Assembly: GCA_034006985.1 (NCBI GenBank)
Contig: JAVERT010000033.1
Location: 1-19,317, forward strand
DNA length: 19,317 nt
DNA from: Gudongella sp034006985
Lineage (GTDB): Bacteria; Bacillota; Clostridia; Tissierellales; Tissierellaceae
Direction of reading: 5' to 3'
Position numbers and translations under genes: made by a program. The notes beneath the pieces are model-generated. The model was not told the DNA's origin. It did no database searches and saw only the letters and a list, made by a program, of their open reading frames with translations. Numbering within the stretch: position 1 is the first letter of the stretch; each line of letters starts with the position of its first letter. Shown in pieces: positions 7,026 through 16,072 of this stretch.

Positions 7026-9401
7026 CTATTTTAATTCTACAACCGTTACACCATCTCCGCCTTCACCATACTTGCCTAATCTAATAGATTTGACAAGCCT
7101 ATGAGTCTTTAAAAAAGTATTAATCCCTTCTCGAAGAACTCCAGTTCCTTTACCATGAATAATGTATACTTCTTTTAACCCACTAATATATGCATCATCT
7201 AAATACTTATCTGTTTCGAGTATTCCTTCTTCAATATTTAAACCTCTTAAATCAATCTCTTGCTTTATAACTTTAGATTTTCGAGAAGATAGTGATTTTG
7301 TTTTAGCAATATTAATCTCTTTTTCTTTCAAGTCAGTCCTTCTAAGGCCTGATAGTTTAACATTTACTTTCATAATCCCAACTTGAACATCTACATTCCC
7401 TTTATCATCAGGAGCTGTTATAACTGTTCCTTTTTGATTTAAAGACAAGAGCTCAACTGTCTCACCAGGTTTAAGATCTCTTGGAGGTTTTTTTGATTTT
7501 ACACTTATGATTCCACCGCTAGCTTCACTGTCGCGTTTATCCACTTCTTTTTTTAACATCTCTTGAGCTTGCTGAAGCCTTCTGCTATTATCTTTATCTA
7601 TATTTTGCGAAATATCTCTTATTTCATCTATTATTAGTTCTGCATTTTCTTTAGCATCTCTTAGTATTTGTTTAGCTTCATTTTTAGCTTTTTGCATAGT
7701 TTTTTCTCGCAAATCACTAATTTTAGACTTCTCAAGTTCAAGATCCTTCTTTAGTCTTTCAATTTCTAACTTAACTCTTTGAGATTCCAATTTATTTTCT
7801 TCTGCCATTCTTCTATCTAAATCTAGTGCTTGAAGTACATCCTCAAAAGCAATATTCTCTTTTGAAATAAGAGTTCTTGCCTCATCAATTATATAATCTT
7901 CAAGTCCGAGACGTTTAGATATTTCAAATGCATTTGATTTACCAGGTACACCTATTAAAAGCTTATATGTTGGACTTAGTGTCCCTAGGTCAAATTCTAC
8001 AGCTGCATTTTTTACTTTATCATTTGTCAAAGCATAAATTTTTAGTTGACTATAATGTGTTGTTGCTATAGTTCTTATATTTTTTTCATTTAAATTATCC
8101 AAGATAGACATCGCAAGAGCAGCTCCTTCTGTTGGATCTGTACCTGCACCAAGTTCATCAAAAAGTACGAGACTGTTGTTTGTTACTTTTTGAAGTATAT
8201 TAACGATATTTGTCATATGTGATGAAAAAGTAGATAAACTCTGTTCTATGCTTTGCTCATCACCTATATCAGCAAAAACTTTATCAAAAACAGCCAATTC
8301 AGAATTATAATCTGCTGGTATGTGAAGTCCACTTTGTCCCATAATAGTAAGTAGCCCTACTGTTTTTAATGTTACTGTTTTTCCGCCTGTATTGGGTCCA
8401 GTTATTATAAGAATATTAAACTTATCTCCCAAATATACGCTGATAGGAACTACATTACTTCCTAACAATGGATGTCTTGCATTTTTTATATTAATATAAC
8501 CTCTTGTATTAAATACAGGTTTACTTGCATTCATATCAAGGGCTAGACTTCCTTTTGCAAATACGAAATCTAATCTGGTTAATAGGAGTTCATTGCTTCT
8601 AATTCCTTCAGCTTCATTTGCCACAAGACCAGAAAGATAGAGTAAAATTCTCTCTATTTCGTCTTTTTCCTGTATCTCTAACTCTTTTAATTGATTGTTT
8701 AATTCAACTACCGCCATTGGTTCTATAAAAGCTGTAGCACCACTAGAAGACATATCATGGACCAATCCAGATACATTAGATCTGTTTTCATTTTTTACAG
8801 GTAAAACATATCTCCCTTGCCTCATTGTAACTATACTATCTTGAAGATATTTCTTATATGTTTGAGAAGAAATCATGGAATTTAATTTGTCTTTTATAGC
8901 ATCATTTTTTATTCTAATTTGTCTCCTTATACTTTTTAATAGACTACTTGCATTATCTGATATTTCATTTTCAGAGATTATTGCAATTTCTATTTCATCT
9001 TCAATAGATTTAAAAGCATTTAGATTTCTAGTCATTTCTTGTATTATAGGATAGTTAGTATTGCTCTCATCTTCAGTCGCTTTTAAATAATTTTTAAAAG
9101 CCCTTGCAGTTCTTAAAGATTTTTTGATCTTTAAAAGACTTCCTGGGTGAAGCATTCCTCCGAGTTCAGCTCTTTTTACATCCTTCTTCAATGGATATAA
9201 CCCATAAATAGGTGGTGCACCTCTCTTAATGAGCAGAGTTAATGCTTCCTCAGTCTCATTCTGTAAAAATTCTACTTCTTTTTGATTGATAGTATAAGAA
9301 AGCTCATTCACTAGTTCTTTTGCCATATCTGAGACAGTTTTCTCAAGGAGCATATCCTTAATTTTATTAAATTCTAATACACGCAAAGTTTTTAAATCCA
9401 T
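7026..9401 (-). CDS. mutS2: MutS2 / RqcU ribosome-rescue ATPase
   Basis: A 791-aa member of the MutS2 branch of the MutS family. It lacks the N-terminal mismatch-binding domain of MutS. In the family it binds collided ribosomes and splits them for quality control (RqcU in Bacillus); an older role is suppression of recombination. Residues 1-300 hold the clamp/lever region. The ATPase has Walker A GPNTGGKT (335-342), Walker B LVLFDELGAG (411-420) and the signature STFSSHM near 390. A long charged coiled coil spans about 515-625, then a KOW-like beta segment (645-690). The C-terminal Smr domain shows IDLRG (716-720) and HGKGTG (749-754), both intact. It starts 11 bp after the U32 gene with an AGAGGTG site, and argS follows. 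Neighbours are largely translation genes, which agrees with the ribosome-rescue role. Confidence 0.97.
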   Translation of the reverse strand: MDLKTLRVLEFNKIKDMLLEKTVSDMAKELVNELSYTINQKEVEFLQNETEEALTLLIKRGAPPIYGLYPLKKDVKRAELGGMLHPGSLLKIKKSLRTARAFKNYLKATEDESNTNYPIIQEMTRNLNAFKSIEDEIEIAIISENEISDNASSLLKSIRRQIRIKNDAIKDKLNSMISSQTYKKYLQDSIVTMRQGRYVLPVKNENRSNVSGLVHDMSSSGATAFIEPMAVVELNNQLKELEIQEKDEIERILLYLSGLVANEAEGIRSNELLLTRLDFVFAKGSLALDMNASKPVFNTRGYINIKNARHPLLGSNVVPISVYLGDKFNILIITGPNTGGKTVTLKTVGLLTIMGQSGLHIPADYNSELAVFDKVFADIGDEQSIEQSLSTFSSHMTNIVNILQKVTNNSLVLFDELGAGTDPTEGAALAMSILDNLNEKNIRTIATTHYSQLKIYALTNDKVKNAAVEFDLGTLSPTYKLLIGVPGKSNAFEISKRLGLEDYIIDEARTLISKENIAFEDVLQALDLDRRMAEENKLESQRVKLEIERLKKDLELEKSKISDLREKTMQKAKNEAKQILRDAKENAELIIDEIRDISQNIDKDNSRRLQQAQEMLKKEVDKRDSEASGGIISVKSKKPPRDLKPGETVELLSLNQKGTVITAPDDKGNVDVQVGIMKVNVKLSGLRRTDLKEKEINIAKTKSLSSRKSKVIKQEIDLRGLNIEEGILETDKYLDDAYISGLKEVYIIHGKGTGVLREGINTFLKTHRLVKSIRLGKYGEGGDGVTVVELK

Positions 9402-9412
9402 TTTTTCACCTC

Positions 9413-11818
9413 TTAAAGGACTCCTCTGAAAAAGTGCCCATTTGTAACTTCATGCAACTTTTTATATTCTTTCATAAATTCATTAATTTCTTCGTCACTA
9501 GTTTTATTATATAAATAGTTGTAATACTTTTTCTGAATTTCTTTGATATTTTTTTCGAATGTAAAATCTAATCTAAAATTAGTAACCCCAGCTTTTTCTA
9601 TTTTAGGAAGAGATTCAAGACTCATTATTGGAACAGAATTATAAATATTAGTAAATCCATTTCTTCTTTCCATCCTAAATTTCTTTCCCATCCTATCATT
9701 GAGAGAATATCCACTGGCAAAATTACAAGTTTTACAACTATTATCATCCTTACAATTCTTTATATACGCCATTGGACAATCTTTTGTTATCATAACTGGA
9801 ATATACCCATATACTAAGCTTTCAACTTCTCCATCTATTTTTCTAGCTATCTTATCTATTTGGGTTAAATTTAATTCTGATGATAAGGTAACTCCTTTTG
9901 CTCCATTATCCAAAAACCATTTTGCAGTTGATGGATTGAAAATATTTAATCCCATATCAGCATGGATCAATCCACTAAATCTATTATTGAATTTTTCAAA
10001 ACTTCCAATATTAGATACTGCAATACCTTTAAAGCCATTATAATTATCAATTTTGGATTCTATATCTAAAATATCCTTTTCATATAATATATTATCTGTC
10101 CAAAGATATACTTCGATTCCTTCTTTATTTAATTTTATCATATTTTCTTTGTTGTATAGCTCAATAGGTATATAAATCCTATCTAGCATATTTAAGTCCA
10201 ATTGTTCTAACTGATATTTATCGCTTATTTTAATTGTTAGTTTTTTAATCCTTTTTTCTACTTTCGAAAAAGTTAAAAGTTCTTTTTTCTTTGTATAATA
10301 TTCCGTATCTTTAAAATCTTCTTTTTTCTGTTTTTGGATAATTAACTCCTCTAAAGCTTTTACTGTATCTCTTCTTAATTTGTTTAAAGATTTAATTGAT
10401 AAAAAAGATCCTTCCTCTAAAACTACATTTATACTATTGATATTAAAAACAGTATCTCCAAGTTTTGAGAGTTGCTCTATTATTCTATCCTTATCAGTAG
10501 ATAGATTAATAGCTTTTTGAACTATTTCTTCTGCTTCTCTCATTATAATAAAATCTTTATAAAATATTTGCAACTTAGGCTTTTCATCTATTTTAATCTC
10601 TATTTTCATATCTATAGGAAATGAAATATAATTTTTTGAATATGTTTCATTTGCTTTAGATAACAATTTAGAACTTGATGTCAATCTAATTTTAGAGCCT
10701 TGTTTGGCATTTATCATCTTTTCAAAAAAATATGTTTCTCCAACACAATAATCTTTTGCAAGCTTTATTCCATTTTGCGTTCCATCTATACTATCCCATT
10801 CGATTCCATCGCCTGTTGATGCATCTTCGTTGAATATTATAGTTATTCCTCTTTTGTTAACCTCAGTTATTTTGCCAATTATTCTACCTCTATTATCAGG
10901 TCGGTCTACGTTTACAAAACCACGACCAAAATCACCATAAGTAAGCCCTTTTGTAAATCCTCTATTAAAAATAGTTTCTATATCCCTTTTTTCTTCCTCG
11001 CTAATTGATGTGCTCCCAAAATCAATTGCTTTTCTATATGCTGAAATAACCGTAGCAACATATTCAGGCCTTTTCATTCTTCCTTCTACTTTAAATGATT
11101 TTACTCCTGATAGAATTAAATCATTTATTTCTTCAATTGTATTTAAATCCCTTGTACTTAATAAATGCAATTTATCCCAGTCTAATAATAACTCACCTTT
11201 TTCATCTACTGGCGTATAAGGCATTCTACATGGTTGAGCACATCTCCCTCTATTCCCACTTCTTCCCCCGATAAAGCTACTCATCAAGCATTGCCCTGAA
11301 TATGAAAAGCAGAGCGCTCCATGTACAAATACTTCCAATTCCATATCTGTTTTATTTGAAATACTCTTTAATTCATTTAATGGAACTTCTCTTGCAAGAA
11401 CTACCCTCTTAAATCCCATTCTTTCTAAGTGTTCTATCCCATATATATTGTTTACTGTCATTTGCGTACTCGCGTGGAGCTCAATATCAGGAAACAATTC
11501 ACTTATAATACTAGCAAAACCAATATCCTGGACTATAATTGCATTTACCCCTATTTTCCTTAAATACCTAACATAGTCAATCGCATCACCTAACTCACTT
11601 TCATCCAATAGTATGTTAAGAGTAATATAAACTTTAACATCCCTTAAATGGGCATATAAAACTGCTTCCAATAATTCATCATAATCGAAATTGGAAGCAT
11701 ATTGGCGTGCATTGAAATTTTTTCCACCCAAATATACTGCATTGGCTCCATTTTGTATAGCTGCTTTTAAAGCATCCATACTACCAACCGGAGCTAAAAG
11801 TTCAATATCCTTATTCAA
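9413..11818 (-). CDS. U32 family protein with DUF3656 domain
   Basis: An 801-aa U32 family protein. Characterised relatives (E. coli RlhA/YdcP, TrhP-type proteins) hydroxylate a 23S rRNA cytidine or tRNA wobble uridine with prephenate-dependent chemistry, so the old name peptidase U32 is probably misleading; the exact target here is inferred. The N-terminal barrel begins ELLAPVGSMDALKAAI and contains the conserved cysteines C170, C177, C193 and C197 around HGALCFSYSGQC and GRCAQPC, likely Fe-S ligands. EVEGRMKRPEYV-type sequence (KVEGRMKRPEY, near 243-253) follows. A DUF3656-like region covers about 380-500. A second U32-like half (580-760) has another cysteine set C681, C689, C695 and C698. 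It lies 16 bp after zapA (AGGAGGAT site) and 11 bp before mutS2, hence one operon. Two cysteine clusters suggest two metal sites. Confidence 0.92.
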   Translation of the reverse strand: MNKDIELLAPVGSMDALKAAIQNGANAVYLGGKNFNARQYASNFDYDELLEAVLYAHLRDVKVYITLNILLDESELGDAIDYVRYLRKIGVNAIIVQDIGFASIISELFPDIELHASTQMTVNNIYGIEHLERMGFKRVVLAREVPLNELKSISNKTDMELEVFVHGALCFSYSGQCLMSSFIGGRSGNRGRCAQPCRMPYTPVDEKGELLLDWDKLHLLSTRDLNTIEEINDLILSGVKSFKVEGRMKRPEYVATVISAYRKAIDFGSTSISEEEKRDIETIFNRGFTKGLTYGDFGRGFVNVDRPDNRGRIIGKITEVNKRGITIIFNEDASTGDGIEWDSIDGTQNGIKLAKDYCVGETYFFEKMINAKQGSKIRLTSSSKLLSKANETYSKNYISFPIDMKIEIKIDEKPKLQIFYKDFIIMREAEEIVQKAINLSTDKDRIIEQLSKLGDTVFNINSINVVLEEGSFLSIKSLNKLRRDTVKALEELIIQKQKKEDFKDTEYYTKKKELLTFSKVEKRIKKLTIKISDKYQLEQLDLNMLDRIYIPIELYNKENMIKLNKEGIEVYLWTDNILYEKDILDIESKIDNYNGFKGIAVSNIGSFEKFNNRFSGLIHADMGLNIFNPSTAKWFLDNGAKGVTLSSELNLTQIDKIARKIDGEVESLVYGYIPVMITKDCPMAYIKNCKDDNSCKTCNFASGYSLNDRMGKKFRMERRNGFTNIYNSVPIMSLESLPKIEKAGVTNFRLDFTFEKNIKEIQKKYYNYLYNKTSDEEINEFMKEYKKLHEVTNGHFFRGVL

Positions 11819-11834
11819 ATAGTAATCCTCCTAA

Positions 11835-12377
11835 TTATATTCTCTCATTAATCTCTAAAGTTTCTTTAAGTTGTTTTTTTAATTCTATAATCTCAATTTG
11901 AGTTTTGAACTGTCTATCCTTATAAGTAGATATTTCTTTTTTATATTGTTCAATATCTTCATCTTTTTTCTTTACTTCTTCCTCAAGTCTGTTTATATCA
12001 GTAAATAATTCTTCTTTTGATATTTTTATTTTTATTACCTCATCATTATAATCTAAATTTCTTCGTTCTAATTCCTTGATTTTATTATTCGCTGTTTCAA
12101 TTTCTTTTTTTGTTATCTCGTATTTCTCTAGAGGTTCTTTTGCCCTCTTTTCTAAATCTTTATGTTCTTTATTAACACTAAATAATTCATCCGCTATATT
12201 AAAAGCTGCCAATGTTGCTGTCATTACTGGGCTTAGCCTATGATTTTTTGTAGCCAGATTTTTAATATTTTTATCTACATACCTTGCAAGTTCCCTAATA
12301 TACTCTTCATTATCTGATCCAACTACAGTAAAATTCCGACCATCAATCACTACATCTATTTTCTTTTTATCTGTCAT
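11835..12377 (-). CDS. zapA: cell division protein ZapA, long coiled-coil form
   Basis: ZapA binds FtsZ and promotes bundling and stability of the Z-ring. The N-terminal about 85 residues are typical: KIDVVIDGRNFTVVGSDNEEYIRELARYVDKNI, then the LSPVMTATLAAFNIADELF block. At 180 aa it is longer than classical ZapA (about 85-110 aa). The extra C-terminal about 90 residues are a continuous charged heptad-like coiled coil (EKYEITKKEIETANNKIKEL onward, many E/K, almost no Gly or Pro until the end). Long forms also occur in other Firmicutes, so this is not necessarily an oddity. It has a strong AAGGAGGG site 7 nt before the ATG, is the first gene of the zapA - U32 - mutS2 - argS operon, and is preceded by a structured leader (12399-12510). 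Confidence 0.92.
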   Translation of the reverse strand: MTDKKKIDVVIDGRNFTVVGSDNEEYIRELARYVDKNIKNLATKNHRLSPVMTATLAAFNIADELFSVNKEHKDLEKRAKEPLEKYEITKKEIETANNKIKELERRNLDYNDEVIKIKISKEELFTDINRLEEEVKKKDEDIEQYKKEISTYKDRQFKTQIEIIELKKQLKETLEINERI

Positions 12378-12398
12378 GACTGCCCTCCTTAACTACCT

Positions 12399-12510
12399 AA
12401 AAAATTGTCTGCGACTCTTTCGCATACATAAACCGAGATTTTCTTCGACAACGTTACTAATCTGAGCACCTTCCTTGCTATGTCAGGTGATTACGTCCCC
12501 TACAACCTTA
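12399..12510 (-). ncRNA. putative structured leader RNA upstream of zapA
   Basis: The 196-nt gap before zapA holds sequence that folds on the minus strand. Hairpin 1 (12451-12496) pairs ACGU, then AAUC/GAUU and ACC/GGU, with internal loops. Hairpin 2 (12405-12451) is closed by UUGUC / GACAA and contains the small stem GCGA / UCGC (12411-12423). It is followed directly by six U (12399-12404), like an attenuator or intrinsic terminator. A second UUGU near 12502-12506 could compete for the same GACAA, which would allow two alternative folds. It does not match T-box, S-box, ydaO, yybP, SRP or RNase P features that I know. It could be a cis-acting attenuator for zapA or a short independent RNA. 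The 3' half resembles the ktrB leader. The fold was drawn by hand. Confidence 0.45.
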
Positions 12511-12529
12511 GTATTTTATATTATAAGAA
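12511..12529 (-). promoter_or_regulatory. probable -10 region of the zapA operon promoter
   Basis: On the minus strand the sequence reads TATAATATAAAATAC, with a perfect TATAAT and an overlapping TAAAAT as -10 candidates. No good -35 lies at 16-18 bp; TTGTAC just upstream is too close to either -10 to pair well. A promoter is needed here because the pheST terminator (12549-12575) lies directly upstream, but the exact elements are uncertain. Confidence 0.4.
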
Positions 12530-12548
12530 AGTACAAATTCCCTATATT

Positions 12549-12575
12549 TAGAAAAAGGGTAGAATAATCCACCCT
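12549..12575 (-). terminator. intrinsic terminator of pheS-pheT
   Basis: On the minus strand, AGGGTGG / CTACCCT (12569-12575 and 12556-12562, one G-U pair, 6-nt loop) is followed by TTTTTC. The pheT stop codon TAG (12574-12576) overlaps the foot of the stem. It separates pheST transcription from the zapA operon. Confidence 0.85.
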
Positions 12576-14967
12576 AACTTCTTAATACTGCATTGAATTT
12601 CTTTTCTAAATCACTTATTATTGCTTCTTGAATAGGATTTATTTTCTCATCTCTTAATGTTTCTTCAAAAGATCTATATACAATTGAAAATGCCACACTT
12701 TTTTTATTTTCAGGTACTTGATCACCTCTATATATATCGAATAAATCTATAGATTCTATTAAATCCTTCCCATGAAATTTAATTATATTTTCTAATTCAC
12801 CAATCATAACATCCTCATCAACTACTATAGCAATATCTCTTGTCATAGAAGGGAATTTAGGTAAAGGGTTATACTTAATATCTAAATCAGAAAGTTCAAC
12901 AATTTTATCAAAATCTATATCTGCAATATAAACCCTTTGTTTGATATCATAATTTATTAATACATCAGGGTGAGTTTCACCTAGTATTCCAAGTTTTATA
13001 TCCCCAGATAGTACAATTGCTGTTCTTCCTGGATGATAAGTTGGATTGTTAGATTCTCTAATAAAGTTTATATCTTTAATACCCAATCTATCTAAAATTA
13101 TTTCTATGCTTTCTTTCATAAAATAAAAATCATTATCTCCATAAAATCCTATTGATAATATATTCTTTTCATCTGGCAGTTCTATAACAGGTAGTGATTT
13201 CGGAATAAACACATGACCTATCTCATAAAAATTAGCAGCTATAACTCCTCTTTTTTGATTTCTTTCAATCAAATCCAACATATTAGATACTAATGTTGTT
13301 CTCATAGTACTGAAGTCTTCTCCTAAAGGGTTCATTAATTTTATGAAAGTTCTTTCAGATGCATTTTCATTTAAGTTTAATCTGTCATATGATTTTGGAC
13401 TAACAAAAGAATATGTCATTACTTCATTAAACCCTAGGCCTTGAATAATATTTTTAACTCTAGACTCTATTTGCTTTTTATATGATTTTTCACCTCTTGT
13501 TAAAACACCTACTAATGGCTTGCTAACTATGTTGTGAAATCCATATAATCGGCCTATCTCCTCGATTAAGTCTGCCTCTACTTCAACGTCGTTTCTAAAA
13601 CTCGGTACAATAACTTTTATGTTATTATCCACGGTTGAAGTCATAAATCCTAATCTGTTTAAATAGGTGTGCATATCAGAAACTGGAATTTCTACTCCGA
13701 GTAGCATCTCAACCCTTTGAGGTCTAAGTCCAATTATTTTATTCTTATTCTCGTATTGCTTAATGTCTATTACTCCATTGACAACAACACCAGAACATGT
13801 TTGTTCAACCAACTCTGCAACTCTTTCAACTGCTTGTTCACACAAATTTGGATCTAATCCTTTTTCAAACCTTGTAGAAGCTTCCGTTCTTAGTAACAGT
13901 TTCTTTGAAGTAAGTCTTATATGCTTTTCACTAAAATTAGCTCCTTCAAGTAAAACAGTCTTAGTACTTGGTGTTATTTCACTATCCAACCCACCCATTA
14001 TTCCTGCTAATCCAATAGAATCTGTAGCATCTGCGATAACTATATCATTTTCATCTAAAATTCTTTGCGTTTTATCAAGAGTTGTTAATGTCTCTTTATT
14101 ATTAGCTTGCCTTACAATGATTTTTTTCCCAGAAAGATTATCTAAATCAAATGCATGAAGAGGCTGACCTAGTTCAAGCATAACATAATTTGTTATATCT
14201 ACAATATTATTAATGGGTCTTACCCCTGCATTCATAAGAGTTGTCTGAAGCCATAAAGGAGAAGGGGCTATTACAACATCTTTAATTACCCTAGAATAAT
14301 ACCTTGCACAATATGGTGTTTGAAGTTCAATCCCATTTGTAAAATTGTGTATATCATCTTGTTCATTTTTTAATTTAGGTTTTATATCTCTTAAATCACG
14401 ATTAAAAGTAGCAGCAGTCTCTCTAGCCATTCCATAAATACTTAAGCAATCTGGTCTATTTGGCGTTATTTCAAATTCAATTACATCATCTGTCATCTGT
14501 AGATATTCTTTTACATCATCTCCAAGTGGATAATCTCTATCAAATACAAATATTCCATCTCTAAATTCCTTCGCTATTACATTATCTAAAAATCCAAGTT
14601 CACCTAGTGAACACAACATTCCTTCAGATTGTACACCTCTAAATTCAGTAGCACCAATTTCTACTCCATTAGCTAGTCTTGAACCTATTTTGGCAACAGG
14701 AACAAAATCACCTTTTTTAAGATTTTTAGCGCCAGTTACTATGGTTAAAGGTTCTTCTCCAATATCTATTTTTGTTATAAAAAGTTTATCAGCATCTGGA
14801 TGCTTATCAATCTCTACAACTTTACCAATTACGATGTTTTTAATTCCTCTTTCCATACTAGTAATTGACTCCACATGTGAACCTGAATATGTTAAACCAT
14901 CTGCCAGGTCTTTTGGCGTTATATCTATATCAAGATAAGATTTTAACCAGTTTATCGGTAATAACAT
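12574..14967 (-). CDS. pheT: phenylalanine-tRNA ligase beta subunit
   Basis: Large subunit of the alpha2-beta2 class II synthetase that charges tRNA-Phe; it holds the tRNA-binding and editing domains. 797 aa, standard length. In order: N-terminal MLLPINWLKSYLDIDITPKDLADGLT type start; tRNA-binding EMAP-like domain (about 40-150, VVEIDKHPDADKLFITKIDIG); B3/B4 editing domain (about 205-380, including NIVDITNYVMLELGQPLHAFD); B5 domain (about 405-470, LNRLGF); catalytic-like core (about 480-690, FNEVMTYSFVSP, FYEIGHVF); and a C-terminal ferredoxin-fold anticodon-binding domain (about 700-797, KFPSMTRDIAIVVDE, ending in DLEKKFNAVLRS). It starts 11 bp after pheS, with an AGGGGGTG site in the gap, and the pair is closed by a terminator at the pheT stop. 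Confidence 0.98.
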   Translation of the reverse strand: MLLPINWLKSYLDIDITPKDLADGLTYSGSHVESITSMERGIKNIVIGKVVEIDKHPDADKLFITKIDIGEEPLTIVTGAKNLKKGDFVPVAKIGSRLANGVEIGATEFRGVQSEGMLCSLGELGFLDNVIAKEFRDGIFVFDRDYPLGDDVKEYLQMTDDVIEFEITPNRPDCLSIYGMARETAATFNRDLRDIKPKLKNEQDDIHNFTNGIELQTPYCARYYSRVIKDVVIAPSPLWLQTTLMNAGVRPINNIVDITNYVMLELGQPLHAFDLDNLSGKKIIVRQANNKETLTTLDKTQRILDENDIVIADATDSIGLAGIMGGLDSEITPSTKTVLLEGANFSEKHIRLTSKKLLLRTEASTRFEKGLDPNLCEQAVERVAELVEQTCSGVVVNGVIDIKQYENKNKIIGLRPQRVEMLLGVEIPVSDMHTYLNRLGFMTSTVDNNIKVIVPSFRNDVEVEADLIEEIGRLYGFHNIVSKPLVGVLTRGEKSYKKQIESRVKNIIQGLGFNEVMTYSFVSPKSYDRLNLNENASERTFIKLMNPLGEDFSTMRTTLVSNMLDLIERNQKRGVIAANFYEIGHVFIPKSLPVIELPDEKNILSIGFYGDNDFYFMKESIEIILDRLGIKDINFIRESNNPTYHPGRTAIVLSGDIKLGILGETHPDVLINYDIKQRVYIADIDFDKIVELSDLDIKYNPLPKFPSMTRDIAIVVDEDVMIGELENIIKFHGKDLIESIDLFDIYRGDQVPENKKSVAFSIVYRSFEETLRDEKINPIQEAIISDLEKKFNAVLRS

Positions 14968-14978
14968 TATTTCACCCC

Positions 14979-16001
14979 CTAAAATTGTTCAAGAAATCTA
15001 TTGTCATTTTCAAATAATAATCTAATATCACTAATACCATATTTTACCATAGTAATTCTATCAATTCCCAAGCCAAATGCAAAACCAGTGTATTTTTCAG
15101 AATCTATTCCACAGTTTTCTAATACTTTTGGATGGACCATCCCACAGCCTAGTAGCTCCATACTCCAGCCTGTAAAATTGCAAACTGGACAACCTTCGCC
15201 TCGACACTTCATACAAGTTACGTCTACTTCCGCACTTGGCTCTGTGAATGGAAAGTGATGTGGGCGGTATCTTGTCTTAATATCATCTCCAAATAATTCC
15301 TTTATAAAAATATCTAAAGTATGAATAAGATTAGCCATAGAAATGTTTTCATCAACCACTAAACCTTCAAGTTGATGAAACATCGGTGAATGAGTATCAT
15401 CTACATCATCAAATCTAAAAGTTCTTCCAGCCGTTACAACTCTCAGTGGTGCCCCAAATTCTTTCATCGCCCTAATTTGAACTGGTGACGTTTGAGTTCT
15501 TAAAAGCAATTCATCATTAATATAAAAGGTATCCGATAGATCCCTTGATGGATGATTCTCAGGAGAATTCAAAGCATCAAAATTATTTTCTACTGTTTCT
15601 ATTTCAGGGCCTGTTACAACGCTAAATCCCATACTAACAAATAAATCTTCTAATTCTTCTGCAGTTTTTAATAATGGATGTCTGTGTCCTCTTTTTAAAT
15701 TTTTCGTTTTTACTGATATATCAATTTTTTCTGATTCTAGTTTTTCTCTTCGCAACTCTTTATTTAAAGAATCTTTTGCTTCATTAATTTTATTTTCAAT
15801 TTCTACACGAACTTCATTTGCCATTTGCCCTATGATAGGTCTCATGTCCGAAGACAATCCTCTCATATCTTTTAATATATTAGTTACCTCACCTTTTTTC
15901 CCTAAAAATCTAACTCTTAATTCTTCAAGACTTTTAAGATTTAGATTATCATTTATTTCTTTTAAAGCAATCTGCCTTATCTGTTGTAACTTTTCTTTCA
16001 T
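14979..16001 (-). CDS. pheS: phenylalanine-tRNA ligase alpha subunit
   Basis: Catalytic subunit of PheRS, 340 aa, a normal length. The N-terminal about 85 residues form the tRNA-binding coiled coil. Class II motif 1 region is HPLLKTAEELEDLFVSMGF (108-126), motif 2 is RTFRFDDVDDTHSPMFHQLEG (193-213), and motif 3 is GFAFGLGIDRITMVKYGI (306-323). An insert with four cysteines (C263, C266, C271, C274; CMKCRGEGCPVC) is also seen in Bacillus-type PheS and could bind zinc. An AAAGGAG site precedes the ATG, and a near-consensus promoter lies at 16044-16072. The 75-nt gap upstream is too short for a T-box, so phenylalanine-responsive attenuation, common for Firmicute pheST, is not seen here. Confidence 0.98.
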   Translation of the reverse strand: MKEKLQQIRQIALKEINDNLNLKSLEELRVRFLGKKGEVTNILKDMRGLSSDMRPIIGQMANEVRVEIENKINEAKDSLNKELRREKLESEKIDISVKTKNLKRGHRHPLLKTAEELEDLFVSMGFSVVTGPEIETVENNFDALNSPENHPSRDLSDTFYINDELLLRTQTSPVQIRAMKEFGAPLRVVTAGRTFRFDDVDDTHSPMFHQLEGLVVDENISMANLIHTLDIFIKELFGDDIKTRYRPHHFPFTEPSAEVDVTCMKCRGEGCPVCNFTGWSMELLGCGMVHPKVLENCGIDSEKYTGFAFGLGIDRITMVKYGISDIRLLFENDNRFLEQF

Positions 16002-16043
16002 AAAAAGCTCCTTTCACGCTGAATTTTTCAAATTATTTACTAA

Positions 16044-16072
16044 ATTATAGCACCATAAACCCCAAAGTACAA
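16044..16072 (-). promoter_or_regulatory. promoter of pheS-pheT
   Basis: On the minus strand, -35 TTGTAC (16067-16072) and a perfect -10 TATAAT (16044-16049) are 17 bp apart. The -35 begins only a few bases after the stop codon of the methylase gene. It is the best-matching promoter in the window, and it makes pheST an independent unit although readthrough from ktrB-ktrA-methylase is also possible, since no terminator separates them. Confidence 0.85.

Noticed and set aside
9699..10043. 114-codon open frame on the plus strand inside the U32 gene
   Set aside because: Antisense to a conserved region with cysteine motifs; no ribosome site or promoter.
12451..12510. SRP (4.5S) RNA or 6S RNA in the zapA leader
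   Set aside because: The GGAAGG-like stretch lacks the SRP tetraloop context, and I could not draw the long 6S rod with its central bubble; left as unassigned.
13763..14158. 131-codon open frame on the plus strand inside pheT
   Set aside because: Antisense to the conserved B3/B4 and B5 regions of PheT, with no start signals; a shadow frame.
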